Assembly (NCBI GenBank): GCA_045585875.1
Contig: JAZMZH010000112.1
Span: forward strand, 1 to 11,833
From: JAVBQJ01 sp045585875
Lineage (GTDB): Bacteria; Verrucomicrobiota; Lentisphaeria; Victivallales; Victivallaceae
Direction of reading: 5' to 3'
DNA length: 11,833 nucleotides
Shown here piece by piece: positions 1-7,531 of this stretch (position 1 is the first letter of the stretch; each line of letters opens with the position of its first letter). Both the position numbers and the translations under genes were made by a program. The notes beneath the pieces were generated by a model. The model was not told where the DNA came from. It was given only the letters and a program-made list of their open reading frames with translations, and did not search any database.

Positions 1-384
1 GCCATGCAGGAGCCCGGTGAGGAAAAGAAAGCATGGACCGTAAAGAACGACCCCCGTGTAACGGGTGTGGGAAAGATACTGCGAGGCACCAGCCTGGACG
101 AACTGCCCCAGCTCTTCAACGTCATCCGCGGCGAAATGGCCATCATCGGCCCTCGCCCCATCGTCGAGGCGGAAAAGAGCTACTACGGCGACAAGTACAA
201 GGCTTTCATCCAGGTGAAGCCGGGGATCACCGGCCTCTGGCAGGTTTCGGGCCGCAGCGATGTGGATTACGAGCGCCGGGTCTCTCTGGACATGTACTAT
301 ATCTACAACTGGTCGATCTGGCAGGATTTCTACATCTTGCTGCAGACGGTGCTGGAAGTGCTCCGCTGCCGGGGCGCGAGATAG
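1..384 (+). CDS. Polyprenyl-phosphate sugar-1-phosphate transferase (WbaP/PglC-like), C-terminal part, 5' truncated
   Basis: The gene enters from the left edge, open in frame 1 with no start in view; the TAG stop is at 382-384. About 127 residues of the bacterial sugar transferase domain are visible. Seen in order: SLDELPQLFNVIRGEMAIIG, then the PRP of the GPRP motif, then KPGITGLWQVSGRS, then the C-terminal DMYYIYNWSIWQDF segment ending in a hydrophobic stretch. These are signatures of enzymes that move a hexose-1-phosphate from a nucleotide sugar to undecaprenyl phosphate at the inner face of the membrane, starting the repeat unit of exopolysaccharide, capsule or O-antigen. The N-terminal part, including any membrane segments, lies outside the window, so full-length WbaP/CpsE type cannot be separated from short PglC type. 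The next gene is a glycosyltransferase 1 bp downstream, which fits a polysaccharide operon. Sugar specificity cannot be read from this fragment. Confidence 0.93.
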   Translation, partial: AMQEPGEEKKAWTVKNDPRVTGVGKILRGTSLDELPQLFNVIRGEMAIIGPRPIVEAEKSYYGDKYKAFIQVKPGITGLWQVSGRSDVDYERRVSLDMYYIYNWSIWQDFYILLQTVLEVLRCRGAR

Positions 385-385
385 G

Positions 386-1516
386 ATGCGGAGCGCGCTT
401 CTTCACTACTGGCTGACCGGGATGCGGGGCGGCGAAAAGGTTCTTCTGGAACTGTGCCGGGTCCTGCCGGATGCGGACATCTTCACCCACGCCTGGAATC
501 CCGGGAAATTCACCGGAGAGCCCTTTGCGGGGCACCGGATCGCGGAGACCTTCATCGGTTCCCTCCCCGGGGCGAAAAATTCTCCTCAGAAGTATCTGCC
601 TCTGATGCCCTCGGCCCTGAAGCGGCTCCGGCTCGACGGTTACGATCTGCTGGTCTCCAGCGAATCCGGACCGGCCAAAGGCGTGGTGAAACCCGCCGGA
701 GCGGTTCACCTCTGCTACTGCCACACCCCCATGCGCTACCTGTGGGATATGTACGGGGATTATTACCGGCAGGCCGGACTCGGCGGCAAGCTCGCGATGA
801 CCCTCTTCAGGAATTACCTGCGGCGCTGCGATCTGCGCTCCGCCGAATCGGTGGACGCCTTTGCGGCCAATTCCGCTTTTGTGGCCCGGCGCATCAAGCG
901 GATCTACGGACGGGACGCCCAAGTCATTCATCCGCCCGCGGAGGTGGAATACTACGCCGCCGGACGGGAGGCTGTGCCCGACGAACTCCGCCGGGATGCG
1001 CCCTACCTGTACGTGGGCGAACTGGTGGGTTACAAACGCGCCGACCTGGCCGTAAAGGCCTGCCTGCGCATGAAACGGAAACTCACGGTGGTGGGCAAAG
1101 GGCCCCAGCTGAGGGAGCTGCGCCGCCTGGCCTCCGATTCTCCGGACATTGTCTTCGCCGGACGCCTCGAAGCGGACAATCTGCGCCGGGCCTATGCCTC
1201 CAGCCGGGCGCTGCTTTTTCCCGGCATCGAGGATTTCGGGATCGTGCCGGTGGAGGCGCAGGCCGCCGGGACGCCGGTCATCGCCTTCGGCGAGGGCGGA
1301 GCGCTGGAGACGGTGGAGCCCGGGGTTTCAGGCGTGTTTTTCAACGAACAGGATACCGAATCCCTCTGCGCAGCCATGGAGGAGTTTGAAGGCCGCCTCT
1401 GGGATCGCGCCGTCGTCTCGAAGCGTGTGGAACGCTTCTCCGCGGCGCGTTTCCGCGAGGAATTCTCCGATTTCGCGGCGGCGGCGGCTCCGGGAATTTT
1501 CCCGCCCCGGACTTAG
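386..1516 (+). CDS. GT4-family glycosyltransferase (GT-B fold)
   Basis: A 376-residue protein, normal for GT4. The ATG at 386 lies 1 bp after the stop of the sugar transferase; no strong ribosome site precedes it, so translation is probably coupled. The N-terminal half carries MRGGEKVLLELCRVLPDADI (13-32), an acceptor-side Rossmann pattern, and CYCHTPMRYLWDMY (110-123), typical of mannosyl/rhamnosyl-type GT4 enzymes. The C-terminal donor domain has YVGELVGYKRADLAV (209-223), VVGKGPQ (235-241) and FPGIEDFGIVPVEAQAAGTP (278-297), which contains the EX7E pair E282 and E290. The expected role is to add a sugar from an NDP donor to the lipid-linked intermediate begun by the upstream enzyme, on the cytoplasmic side of the membrane. 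Donor and acceptor cannot be assigned. The gene ends the plus-strand cluster, 14 bp from a convergent gene. Confidence 0.9.
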   Translation: MRSALLHYWLTGMRGGEKVLLELCRVLPDADIFTHAWNPGKFTGEPFAGHRIAETFIGSLPGAKNSPQKYLPLMPSALKRLRLDGYDLLVSSESGPAKGVVKPAGAVHLCYCHTPMRYLWDMYGDYYRQAGLGGKLAMTLFRNYLRRCDLRSAESVDAFAANSAFVARRIKRIYGRDAQVIHPPAEVEYYAAGREAVPDELRRDAPYLYVGELVGYKRADLAVKACLRMKRKLTVVGKGPQLRELRRLASDSPDIVFAGRLEADNLRRAYASSRALLFPGIEDFGIVPVEAQAAGTPVIAFGEGGALETVEPGVSGVFFNEQDTESLCAAMEEFEGRLWDRAVVSKRVERFSAARFREEFSDFAAAAAPGIFPPRT

Positions 1517-1530
1517 AGACGCCTGCTCCG

Positions 1531-3384
1531 TCAACGCGGAGTTCGGGAATTCCCGGTCCGAATTGACAGACGCTCCCGGAACATTCTCAGCCGCTCCGAA
1601 CTCTCGTGCAGGCCGCCCGGCCGGTTGCGTTTCAGCCACAGCCTGTTGTGTTCGCCGATGACCGCGGCCATGGCGTCGCGCCACGCGCGGACGTTGATGC
1701 GGCCTCCCTGACTCCGGAGCAGATACTTCAGGGCGCATTCGGTCATGAGTGCGCTGTTGGCGAGTTCGCTCAAGATCAGCGCGTCGGAGGTGGGCGGACG
1801 GGCCGCGAACGTCTTCCGCCAGGCATGAAGACGCTTCAGGGCCCGCCGGGTCATGCCGGAATCGGTTTGTTTCAGCAGTTCCGTCACGACGCGGGAGGAG
1901 GGATCACGGTAGAGCGCCTGACACCATACCGCGGCGTTGCGGCAGACAGCGGTCGGAAACTCCTCGTATAAGCTCCCCAGCTCCAGCAGCGCCGCGCCCA
2001 GCGCCCCGCCCCGGGCGCGGGGATCGAAAAAGCGTCCCACCGCCTCGGGCAGCAACAGCCGGTGGGCGTCGGAAGCATGGACATTCCAGGCGCACCCCAT
2101 GGCGAAACAGATGCCGGGCCAGGAGATCGGCCAGTACTGGTGGTGTCCGTTGTCCCCCCAGTCGGTCAGCAGCATACCGGCGCATCCGGCCCGGCTGCCG
2201 TACAGGCAGGCCCGCGCAATATTCTCGAGCATGTTGCCGGTGCGTCCGGTGAAGGTATTCCAGGAGGAAGTGCCGGGGCAGACATAAAAGGGGACGCCGC
2301 TGGCGGCAAACCGGGCGCAATCGGCCTCAAAGGGATGATCGGCCTCGTACCCCCACTCCAGGGCGGTAATGCCCCGGGGCAGCAGCGGTATGAGCTCGGG
2401 AGACTTCATGATGATGTCACCCCAGAACTGAATCTTTTTCCCGTATTTCCCTGCCAGTTCGGCCAGACGGGTGAGAAAATCCAGATAAACCCGTCCGACG
2501 CCCTTTTCCCGGCAGAGGGCGGCGGAACGGCCCTTGCCCAGCTCCACGGTCTCGTCGCAGCCGATGTTCAGGGTGGAGGACGAGAAATTCGGCAGCATCC
2601 GGCGGTAAAGGCCGTCCACAAATTCCAGCGACTTCGCGTCCGGGTGCAGAGTGCCCTGATAAGAGGCGTCCGCAGCCTCGAAATACCAGGGTTTCGGGGA
2701 TTCCGCCAGAGCGACGTATTCCGGCAGCCGCAGCCAGCGCTCCAGATGCCCGAAGCTGTTGAGATTCGGCACCAGCTCGATGAAGCGGGCCCGGCAATAG
2801 CTGTCCAGCTCCATGATCTCCTCCGGAGTCATGGGCGAGGAATCATACCACACCCGTTCCTCTCCCTCAAAGGCGAAGGTATGCTCGGTGTAAAGCTGAA
2901 ATTCATTGCATCGGAGTTCCGCGAGGATGTCGATCAGGCGGCGGAGTTCGTCCATGGAGGGGACCTTGCACCGGGAAATATCCAGCATGTAGCCCCGGCG
3001 GGGAATATCCGGCCGGTCGCTGATTTCCAGCTCCGGCACCCGGGCGGGCCGGTCCGAAAAAATCTTCAGAAAGGCATCCAGCCCGTACACCAGACCGGGT
3101 GCGCCTCCGGCGGTCACGGAACCGTGTTCGGGCCCGGTGAAAAGGCGGAATTCCTCCCGGCCCAGCTCCGGATCCAGCTCCAGCACCGCCAGCGGACGGC
3201 GGGCGTCGCCCGCGGTGACGGCAAGCTCCCGGCCGTGGAGTTCCCGCTCCCGGGCGACGCGGCGGAGGATGGCGTCCCGCAGGAGCGGATCGGGGCCGAC
3301 GGCGGCGATGATGACGGTGCGGTCCGAATAGTCGAAGGTTCTCTCACCCGACTCGATTTTCGACGGTACCGGATAAAGAAACAT
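1531..3384 (-). CDS. Glycoside hydrolase family 20-like protein (beta-N-acetylhexosaminidase superfamily), cytoplasmic
   Basis: A 617-residue protein starting at the ATG at 3384, chosen because GGGGGTGA lies just upstream; the frame stays open to 3474, but that extension runs into ruvA and has no ribosome site. Residues about 1-120 look like the small alpha/beta domain that precedes GH20 barrels, ending PELEISDRPDIPRRGYMLDI. The barrel follows: ELRCNEFQLYTEHTF (156-170), ELVPNLNSFGH (203-213), then NIGCDETVELG (273-283) with the acid pair D277-E278, and QFWGD (319-323), EWGYE (343-347), GTSSWNTFTGR (371-381) and DWGDNGHHQYW (408-418). GH20 enzymes remove terminal GlcNAc/GalNAc by substrate-assisted catalysis using an Asp-Glu pair. 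The C-terminal 150 residues are helical-looking and unassigned. There is no signal peptide, so it should act on imported oligosaccharides. The motif reads GCDE where many relatives have GGDE. The family call is good; substrate is open. Confidence 0.82.
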   Translation of the reverse strand: MFLYPVPSKIESGERTFDYSDRTVIIAAVGPDPLLRDAILRRVARERELHGRELAVTAGDARRPLAVLELDPELGREEFRLFTGPEHGSVTAGGAPGLVYGLDAFLKIFSDRPARVPELEISDRPDIPRRGYMLDISRCKVPSMDELRRLIDILAELRCNEFQLYTEHTFAFEGEERVWYDSSPMTPEEIMELDSYCRARFIELVPNLNSFGHLERWLRLPEYVALAESPKPWYFEAADASYQGTLHPDAKSLEFVDGLYRRMLPNFSSSTLNIGCDETVELGKGRSAALCREKGVGRVYLDFLTRLAELAGKYGKKIQFWGDIIMKSPELIPLLPRGITALEWGYEADHPFEADCARFAASGVPFYVCPGTSSWNTFTGRTGNMLENIARACLYGSRAGCAGMLLTDWGDNGHHQYWPISWPGICFAMGCAWNVHASDAHRLLLPEAVGRFFDPRARGGALGAALLELGSLYEEFPTAVCRNAAVWCQALYRDPSSRVVTELLKQTDSGMTRRALKRLHAWRKTFAARPPTSDALILSELANSALMTECALKYLLRSQGGRINVRAWRDAMAAVIGEHNRLWLKRNRPGGLHESSERLRMFRERLSIRTGNSRTPR

Positions 3385-3416
3385 AACAGTCACCCCCGTT
3401 TTCAAATATTTCCAGT

Positions 3417-4028
3417 TCAGCGGCCGGTGTTGAGCTCGGCGATCGCCAGCATGAGCAATTTTTCGGTGGTGCACTCTTCCGGGGGCATTTTCTCCATGAT
3501 GCCCCGGAGGACCTTGCCCGCGGCGTCGCCTTTGAAGCCCAGCTGCTCAAGGGCCGCCAGAGCGTCGGCGAAACACGCCGAGACCTCCGGACCGGCTCCC
3601 GGGGCGGGCGCGGCAGAGGCGGAGATGCCGCCGAGTTTATCCCGCAGTTCCACGATCAGGCGCTCAGCGGTGCGTTTGCCGATGCCGGGGATGCGGGAGA
3701 GCATTTTGACATCCCCGGCCCTCACCGCGGCGCAGAAGGTGTCCACGGGCATGGCGCCGAGGATGGCCAGGGCGAGCTTGCCCCCCACCATGTTGACGCT
3801 GACCAGCAGATCGAAGAGGGCGCGCTCCTCCCGGGAAATGAATCCGAAGAGGACGATGGCATCCTCCCGGACCTGAGTTCGGATGAAGAGTTCGGCGGTT
3901 TCCCCGGGACGCGGGAGCTTTTCAAAAGTGCTCAGGGGTATCTGCACCAGGTAGCCGACGCCTCCGGCAACTACGACACAGCCGTTGAAGTCGGCTTCCA
4001 GCAATTCTCCTTTAAGATAGGCGATCAT
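3417..4028 (-). CDS. ruvA: Holliday junction branch migration complex subunit RuvA
   Basis: A 203-residue protein, the normal RuvA length. It starts MIAYLKGELLEADFNGCVVV, the beta-barrel (OB) domain I of RuvA, covering about residues 1-63. Domain II has two helix-hairpin-helix motifs: LVSVNMVGGKLALAIL (75-90) and IPGIGKRTAERLIVEL (113-128). After a linker rich in Ala, Pro and Gly (about 133-150), domain III (151-203) holds DALAALEQLGFKGDAAGKVL, the part that contacts RuvB. RuvA tetramers bind four-way junctions and load the RuvB motor for branch migration in recombinational repair. The ATG at 4028 has GAAAGGGA upstream. Neither ruvB nor ruvC is adjacent; instead a GH20 gene follows 32 bp downstream in the same direction. 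The first helix-hairpin-helix has NMVG where SGVG is common, a mild change. Confidence 0.96.
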   Translation of the reverse strand: MIAYLKGELLEADFNGCVVVAGGVGYLVQIPLSTFEKLPRPGETAELFIRTQVREDAIVLFGFISREERALFDLLVSVNMVGGKLALAILGAMPVDTFCAAVRAGDVKMLSRIPGIGKRTAERLIVELRDKLGGISASAAPAPGAGPEVSACFADALAALEQLGFKGDAAGKVLRGIMEKMPPEECTTEKLLMLAIAELNTGR

Positions 4029-4263
4029 TCTGTCCCTTTCCCGGCGGCCCGGTCATGATAAAAAGAGAGCGCCCGGCGAATCCGGGGCCCGCCTGTCCTC
4101 CCCTCTGCCTGCCGGACAACAGGAGCTAATATATATCCGGAGAAGCTTAAAATCAAATCGCCGCCGGGGATTTTCGCCTGAAATCTCCGGCTGGCCTTGG
4201 TTGCGCGGCGCCGTATGCTCCCGGCCGACGGTTTGATCCGGGATCGCTCCCGAACGGCGCCGT
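4029..4263. other. Non-coding gap between the KDPG aldolase gene and ruvA, with inverted repeats
   Basis: I see no credible gene in these 235 bases. Besides the ruvA promoter, they hold an 8-bp inverted repeat GGCGCCGT (4207-4214) / ACGGCGCC (4254-4261), lying directly after the stop of the seven-gene operon. It has an inner CCCGG/CCGGG pair, and could end or stabilise that transcript, although no T-tract follows it. A second hairpin pairs 4164-4173 with 4181-4190 (CCGG and GATTT/AAATC steps around one mismatch or wobble). On the minus strand it is followed by a moderately T-rich stretch, making it a weak terminator candidate. Confidence 0.5.
4128..4156 (-). promoter_or_regulatory. Probable sigma-70-type promoter for ruvA
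   Basis: On the minus strand, TTGATT (4151-4156) is followed after 17 bp by TATATT (4128-4133), a good match to a -35/-10 pair, in an AT-rich patch that stands out from GC-rich surroundings. It points at ruvA, about 100 bp away. Support is by eye only; an alternative weak -10 (TATCAT) lies closer to the ruvA start without a clear -35. Confidence 0.45.
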
Positions 4264-4950
4264 CTAAACGGGCCGGAAGGGCGTTTCCCGCTTGGCCCTG
4301 CGGACGATTTCGATGAAGCGCGCCACCTGTCCGGTGATCCAGCCGAGCCCCTCCGCGGCGATCTTTTCCTGATTCATAAAGGTCCTGGCCCCGGAAACCG
4401 CACAGGCCCCGCACCGGATGAATTCGCCCGCGTTTTCCTCGCTGATCCCGCCGGAGGGGATCAGATTGATCTCCGGCAATACCATTTTAAGATTCGTCAT
4501 GTACTTCGGCCCGCCGAGCGCGGCGGGAAAAATCTTCACCATCGTCGCCCCGAGCTCCATCGCCAGCTGGGCTTCGCTGGCGGTAAAAGCGCCGGAATAC
4601 ACCGGCACCCCGTAGCGGTTGGCCGTGCGGATGACCTCCTCGCGCACCGTGGGCGAGACGATGAGACTGCCGCCGTGGAGGATCACCTCCCGGGCCGTGG
4701 CCGCGTCGAGGACGGTTCCGGCCGCCACGAAAAGTTTTTCTCCGAATTCGGCCCGGACCGCCTCGATCCCCGCCAGCACTCCCGGCGTGGTCATGGTGAT
4801 CTCAATGACCCGGGCGCCGCCGTCGTACATGGCCCGGGCGTAGGCGAGGAAATCCGCGGGTTTCAGCGTTTTGATGCAGGGCAGCACTCCGGTGCTTTTG
4901 GTCGCGGCGACGACACGCTCCTTCAAACCGGGATCGGGATAATCCATCAT
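4264..4950 (-). CDS. KDPG/KHG aldolase (2-dehydro-3-deoxyphosphogluconate aldolase family)
   Basis: A 228-residue class I aldolase of the Eda family (E. coli Eda is 213). The first of two tandem ATGs, at 4950, is chosen because AAGGAGA sits 5 bp upstream. Features in order: GVLPCIKTLKPADFLAYARA (21-40), ARVIEITMTTPG (46-57) with E50 as the expected general acid/base, AAGTVLDAATA (76-86), the phosphate-side VSPTV (98-102), the Schiff-base lysine K139 in MVKIFPAALGGPKY (137-150), and IPSGGIS (164-170). The family cleaves 2-keto-3-deoxy-6-phosphogluconate to pyruvate and glyceraldehyde-3-phosphate; close relatives act on KDPGal or 4-hydroxy-2-oxoglutarate. It lies 14 bp after a KDG-type kinase gene, which supports action on that kinase's product. 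It is the last gene of the operon. KDPG and KDPGal cannot be told apart from the sequence alone. Confidence 0.9.
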   Translation of the reverse strand: MMDYPDPGLKERVVAATKSTGVLPCIKTLKPADFLAYARAMYDGGARVIEITMTTPGVLAGIEAVRAEFGEKLFVAAGTVLDAATAREVILHGGSLIVSPTVREEVIRTANRYGVPVYSGAFTASEAQLAMELGATMVKIFPAALGGPKYMTNLKMVLPEINLIPSGGISEENAGEFIRCGACAVSGARTFMNQEKIAAEGLGWITGQVARFIEIVRRAKRETPFRPV

Positions 4951-4964
4951 AATGTTCTCCTTGT

Positions 4965-5954
4965 TTATCGGTACAGAATTTTCTGGGGCCCGCAATCGGC
5001 CAGGGCCTCCGCCTCGGCGGCGGAACATTGAATCACGTCTCCGAAGGTCGTGTGCGCGAGGGCGAGCACCGCGTTGGCGAAACGCACCGCCTCCTCCGGG
5101 CTTTTTCCGGCGAGAATCGAACGGATGAGCCCCGCGAACCATGCGTCCCCGGACCCGTATCGGTCCACGATGTCGTACTCCGTCTCTCCCTCGAAGAATT
5201 TCCCTTCGTGCAGGAGGAGCGCGTGCCAGACGCCGTGTTTCCGGCCCTCCCCCGTGCGCGACGTGAATGCGACGAATTCGCAGCCGAACATCGCCGCAAA
5301 TTTTTCGCACAGTTCGCGATCGCTCCCGGAAAGTCCGAACACCTCCTCGCAGACATTGCGGTTGATGACGACCATTTCAATCAGCGGCAGAATTTCGCGC
5401 CAGCATCGGTCCGCCTCCTCCGCCGTCCAGAGCTGACGGCGGAAATTCAGATCAAAAGCGTTTCTGACCTGATTGCGCCGCCCGGCTTTGAAAAACTCCA
5501 GCGCCGCCAGAGCGCATCCCGGCGAAAGCGCGGGGAAAATCCCGTCGGAATAAAAAACCCGGCTCTCCCGGGCCAGCGCCTCCCAGTCGAATGTCCCGGC
5601 CTCAATGCCCGATGCCGCGCTGTCGGCGCGATCGTACATGGATCGGGCCATCCTGGGAAAAATGCCGAATTCCACAAAGGTGGCGCCCATTCTGCTTTCC
5701 GGCGCCATTTCGATGTGCGAAACATCCACGCCGAACTCGAAAATCCTCCGTCTGGCCAGCTCCCCGAGCGGATTGGCGGGCAGACGGGTCAGCAGGGCCG
5801 ATTTCAGCCCGAGACGGGCCGCGTCCGCCGCGATATTCATCTGGGATCCGGCAAGCCGGACCTCGAACGAATCGGCGTAGTCGATCCGCTGACCCGCGGG
5901 CGGAGAAAAGCGCAGCAGCGGTTCTCCGAGAGATACGATGTCGTAAGCGGCCAT
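4965..5954 (-). CDS. kdgK: PfkB-family sugar kinase, 2-keto-3-deoxygluconate kinase-like
   Basis: A 329-residue ribokinase/PfkB-fold kinase. It opens DIVSLGEPLLRFSPP (5-19), the usual start of KDG kinases, then LAGSQMNIAADAARLGL (34-50) for the sugar pocket. MYDRADSAAS (106-115) and AFDLNFRRQLW (166-176) resemble the YxRxxSA and D-N-x-R-xx-LW patterns of KdgK. The anionic hole and catalytic base are in YGSGDAWFAG (266-275), with D270; GSGD replaces the more common GAGD. FGD at 304-306 is also typical. Expected reaction: ATP-dependent phosphorylation of 2-keto-3-deoxygluconate, or a similar deoxy-keto acid, at O6. It starts at the ATG at 5954, with AAGGAA upstream inside the end of the preceding gene, which stops 6 bp earlier. 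The next gene is a KDPG-type aldolase, making a classic kinase/aldolase pair. Another PfkB substrate remains possible. Confidence 0.82.
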   Translation of the reverse strand: MAAYDIVSLGEPLLRFSPPAGQRIDYADSFEVRLAGSQMNIAADAARLGLKSALLTRLPANPLGELARRRIFEFGVDVSHIEMAPESRMGATFVEFGIFPRMARSMYDRADSAASGIEAGTFDWEALARESRVFYSDGIFPALSPGCALAALEFFKAGRRNQVRNAFDLNFRRQLWTAEEADRCWREILPLIEMVVINRNVCEEVFGLSGSDRELCEKFAAMFGCEFVAFTSRTGEGRKHGVWHALLLHEGKFFEGETEYDIVDRYGSGDAWFAGLIRSILAGKSPEEAVRFANAVLALAHTTFGDVIQCSAAEAEALADCGPQKILYR

Positions 5955-5960
5955 GGGGCG

Positions 5961-6623
5961 TTATTCCTTTCCGTATTTGTAAAGATAGCGGTTTCGCTCC
6001 TCGCGCACCAGCTCCTCCGGGATCGGCACGACGGAATCTTCTCCGGCCAGCCAGACGGCGGCGGCCTTTTCGAGCACCTCGGTGGCGGCCAGGGCTTCCC
6101 GCAGGGAAGTTCCGCCGACGATCACCCCGTGATTGGCCAGCAGCACCGCCGCCGAATCCGGGGCGAGCGCGGCCACCGCCGCTTCGGCGAGTTCGCGATG
6201 GCGGCCGCCGGGGACATATTCCGTGCAGTTCACCGCCCCGCCGACGATCTGCGCCATGTCTTCGACGAAAACCGGCATCCCCCGGCGCCTGCACGCAAGG
6301 GTGGAGAGACAGCGGGGATGGGTGTGAATCCACACCGGCAGCTCCGGACGCTCCCGCTGGAGCGCACAGTGCAGGAGCGTTTCCGACGAAGGCAGACGGG
6401 TTCCGGCGATTCTTTTGCCCGCGGCATCCGTCACGACGAGATCGTCGGCGGTCATGCTCCCGTACTCCATCCGCGACGGAGTCACGAGGATGCCTCCGTG
6501 GATTCTCACCGAAATGTTTCCCCAGGTGGAGATGCACAGCTTGAGCGCCGACATGGTCAGGCAGGCGTCCAGGACCTCCCGGCGCAGCTCCGGGGTGTCC
6601 GGAAAAGACAATGGTGCCATCAT
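5961..6623 (-). CDS. Class II aldolase/adducin family protein (FucA/AraD-like)
   Basis: A 220-residue zinc enzyme of the fuculose-1-phosphate aldolase / ribulose-5-phosphate 4-epimerase family, full length. Early motifs are STWGNISVR (32-40) and LVTPSRMEYGSM (46-57). Candidate metal and catalytic residues are E81 in SSETLLH, H100 and H102 in WIHTHPRCLSTL (98-109), and H165 in LLANHGVIVGG (161-171). The E81-H100 spacing of 19 equals that of E73-H92 in E. coli FucA. The family cleaves, or epimerises by cleavage and rejoining, phosphorylated or free ketoses and keto-acids with dihydroxyacetone phosphate, glycolaldehyde or lactaldehyde as products. Substrate is not readable here. The ATG at 6623 overlaps the upstream TGA as ATGA, and AAAGGAA precedes it. 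Between a sugar dehydrogenase and a KDG kinase, it may cleave a side product or an alternative substrate. Confidence 0.87.
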   Translation of the reverse strand: MMAPLSFPDTPELRREVLDACLTMSALKLCISTWGNISVRIHGGILVTPSRMEYGSMTADDLVVTDAAGKRIAGTRLPSSETLLHCALQRERPELPVWIHTHPRCLSTLACRRRGMPVFVEDMAQIVGGAVNCTEYVPGGRHRELAEAAVAALAPDSAAVLLANHGVIVGGTSLREALAATEVLEKAAAVWLAGEDSVVPIPEELVREERNRYLYKYGKE

Positions 6624-7531
6624 GATTTCATTCCTTTCTGCAAAAATTTCCGATACAATTTCTCAAGTTTTTCAAGCGGACCGGCGAAAGCCATGGTGCG
6701 GGAGACGTCTTCGGTGACGCCGCCGGAGCGCGGCACCGGCTCCGAATGGTGTTCCAGTTCGCCGAAGCCCCCCGCATCGCCGTTGTCGCAGAAGATCTGC
6801 TGACAGCAGGCGGCTCCGCCTCCCCAGGGCCGGTCGCAGCACTCCACCGCCGGATGAAACAGCCGCATGACGAACCACGGCCGGGGAGCACAAAAGTTCA
6901 TGCAGAACATCCGTCCGGATGAGGCTCCGCCCTCGATCCCGATCTTAAAGGATTCGCCGCGCGCCGGCAGCGGCATTTCGATGCAATCCTCCCCGATCCG
7001 GCAGCCGGGCTCGCCGAAATAACGCCGGAATTGCCTTCCGGGGACGCTGAGGACGGAGCCCGGCGCGAACTGCGCCAGATTCCAGATCGCGGGACGGAGC
7101 TCCTCCGGGAAAGTTCCGGAAACCTCCAGCGTGACATGCTTGCGGTATCCGGCAAAAGATATGCCCTCCGGTATTTCCTCCCCGGGATCGTCCAGCCGGC
7201 GGATCTCCTGCTCGAGCCGGAAGGGGAAACGGATGCCTGCGCCGAAGAATTCGGCCTCTCCGGCATTGGTCATGACGACGCCCTCCGGGGTTTCCCGGGC
7301 GCTGAAGGTTCCGGGGTCGATCGACGCGGGCACGGCGTAGGCCGCCCATCCCCGCTCCCGGTCGGGGAAAAAGAGTTCGCTCTCCGGCGAAATCCACACC
7401 CGGTCGCCCCCGGGATTGGGCCAGCCGGGACCGGGCTCGAAGCGCGGATTGCTCCAGAGCACGTTCAGTCCCGGCGCGGGGAAGAGTCCGGAAACCCGGC
7501 CTCCGCGGCACATCCAGGTGATCGGCTTCAT
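6620..7531 (-). CDS. Unrecognised protein, possibly galactose-mutarotase-like beta-sandwich
   Basis: A 303-residue protein I cannot place with certainty. It has no signal peptide or membrane segment. It is rich in Gly, Pro and aromatic residues and looks all-beta. Notable patches are NPGGDRVWISPESELFFPD (39-57), YRKHVTLEVSG (129-139), FAPGSVLSVPGR (155-166), PWGGGAACCQQIFCDN (235-250) and GFGELEHHSEPVP (255-267). The last resembles the acidic GELE...P strand of aldose-1-epimerase-like proteins, so a sugar-binding or mutarotase role is my inference (DUF4380/DUF6786-like proteins come to mind, from memory). The cysteine-rich stretch is unusual. The start at 7531 is chosen because it forms an ATGA overlap with the dehydrogenase stop and has TGGAG upstream; an in-frame ATG at 7552 lacks a ribosome site. 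Coupled on both sides, it is an integral operon member. Function unknown. Confidence 0.7.
   Translation of the reverse strand: MKPITWMCRGGRVSGLFPAPGLNVLWSNPRFEPGPGWPNPGGDRVWISPESELFFPDRERGWAAYAVPASIDPGTFSARETPEGVVMTNAGEAEFFGAGIRFPFRLEQEIRRLDDPGEEIPEGISFAGYRKHVTLEVSGTFPEELRPAIWNLAQFAPGSVLSVPGRQFRRYFGEPGCRIGEDCIEMPLPARGESFKIGIEGGASSGRMFCMNFCAPRPWFVMRLFHPAVECCDRPWGGGAACCQQIFCDNGDAGGFGELEHHSEPVPRSGGVTEDVSRTMAFAGPLEKLEKLYRKFLQKGMKS

Noticed and set aside
1491..1555. Two palindromes (CGGGAATTTTCCCG at 1491 and CGGGAATTCCCG at 1544) at the convergent gene junction
   Set aside because: Both lie within coding sequence, are short and have no T-tract. Not enough to call a bidirectional terminator.
2062..3876. 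Plus-strand open frame of about 600 codons opposite the GH20 and ruvA genes
   Set aside because: It is antisense to two well-supported genes, low in complexity, with no recognisable domain or ribosome site. It is a by-product of GC-rich codon use.
4951..5310. N-terminal extension of the KDPG aldolase frame of 120 codons
   Set aside because: It runs through the kinase gene in another frame. The family's N-terminus and the AAGGAGA site place the start at 4950.
5028..6803. Plus-strand open frame of about 590 codons opposite the kinase and class II aldolase genes
   Set aside because: The opposite strand carries complete enzymes with intact active-site motifs. This frame is rich in Arg, Gly and Pro with no motif.
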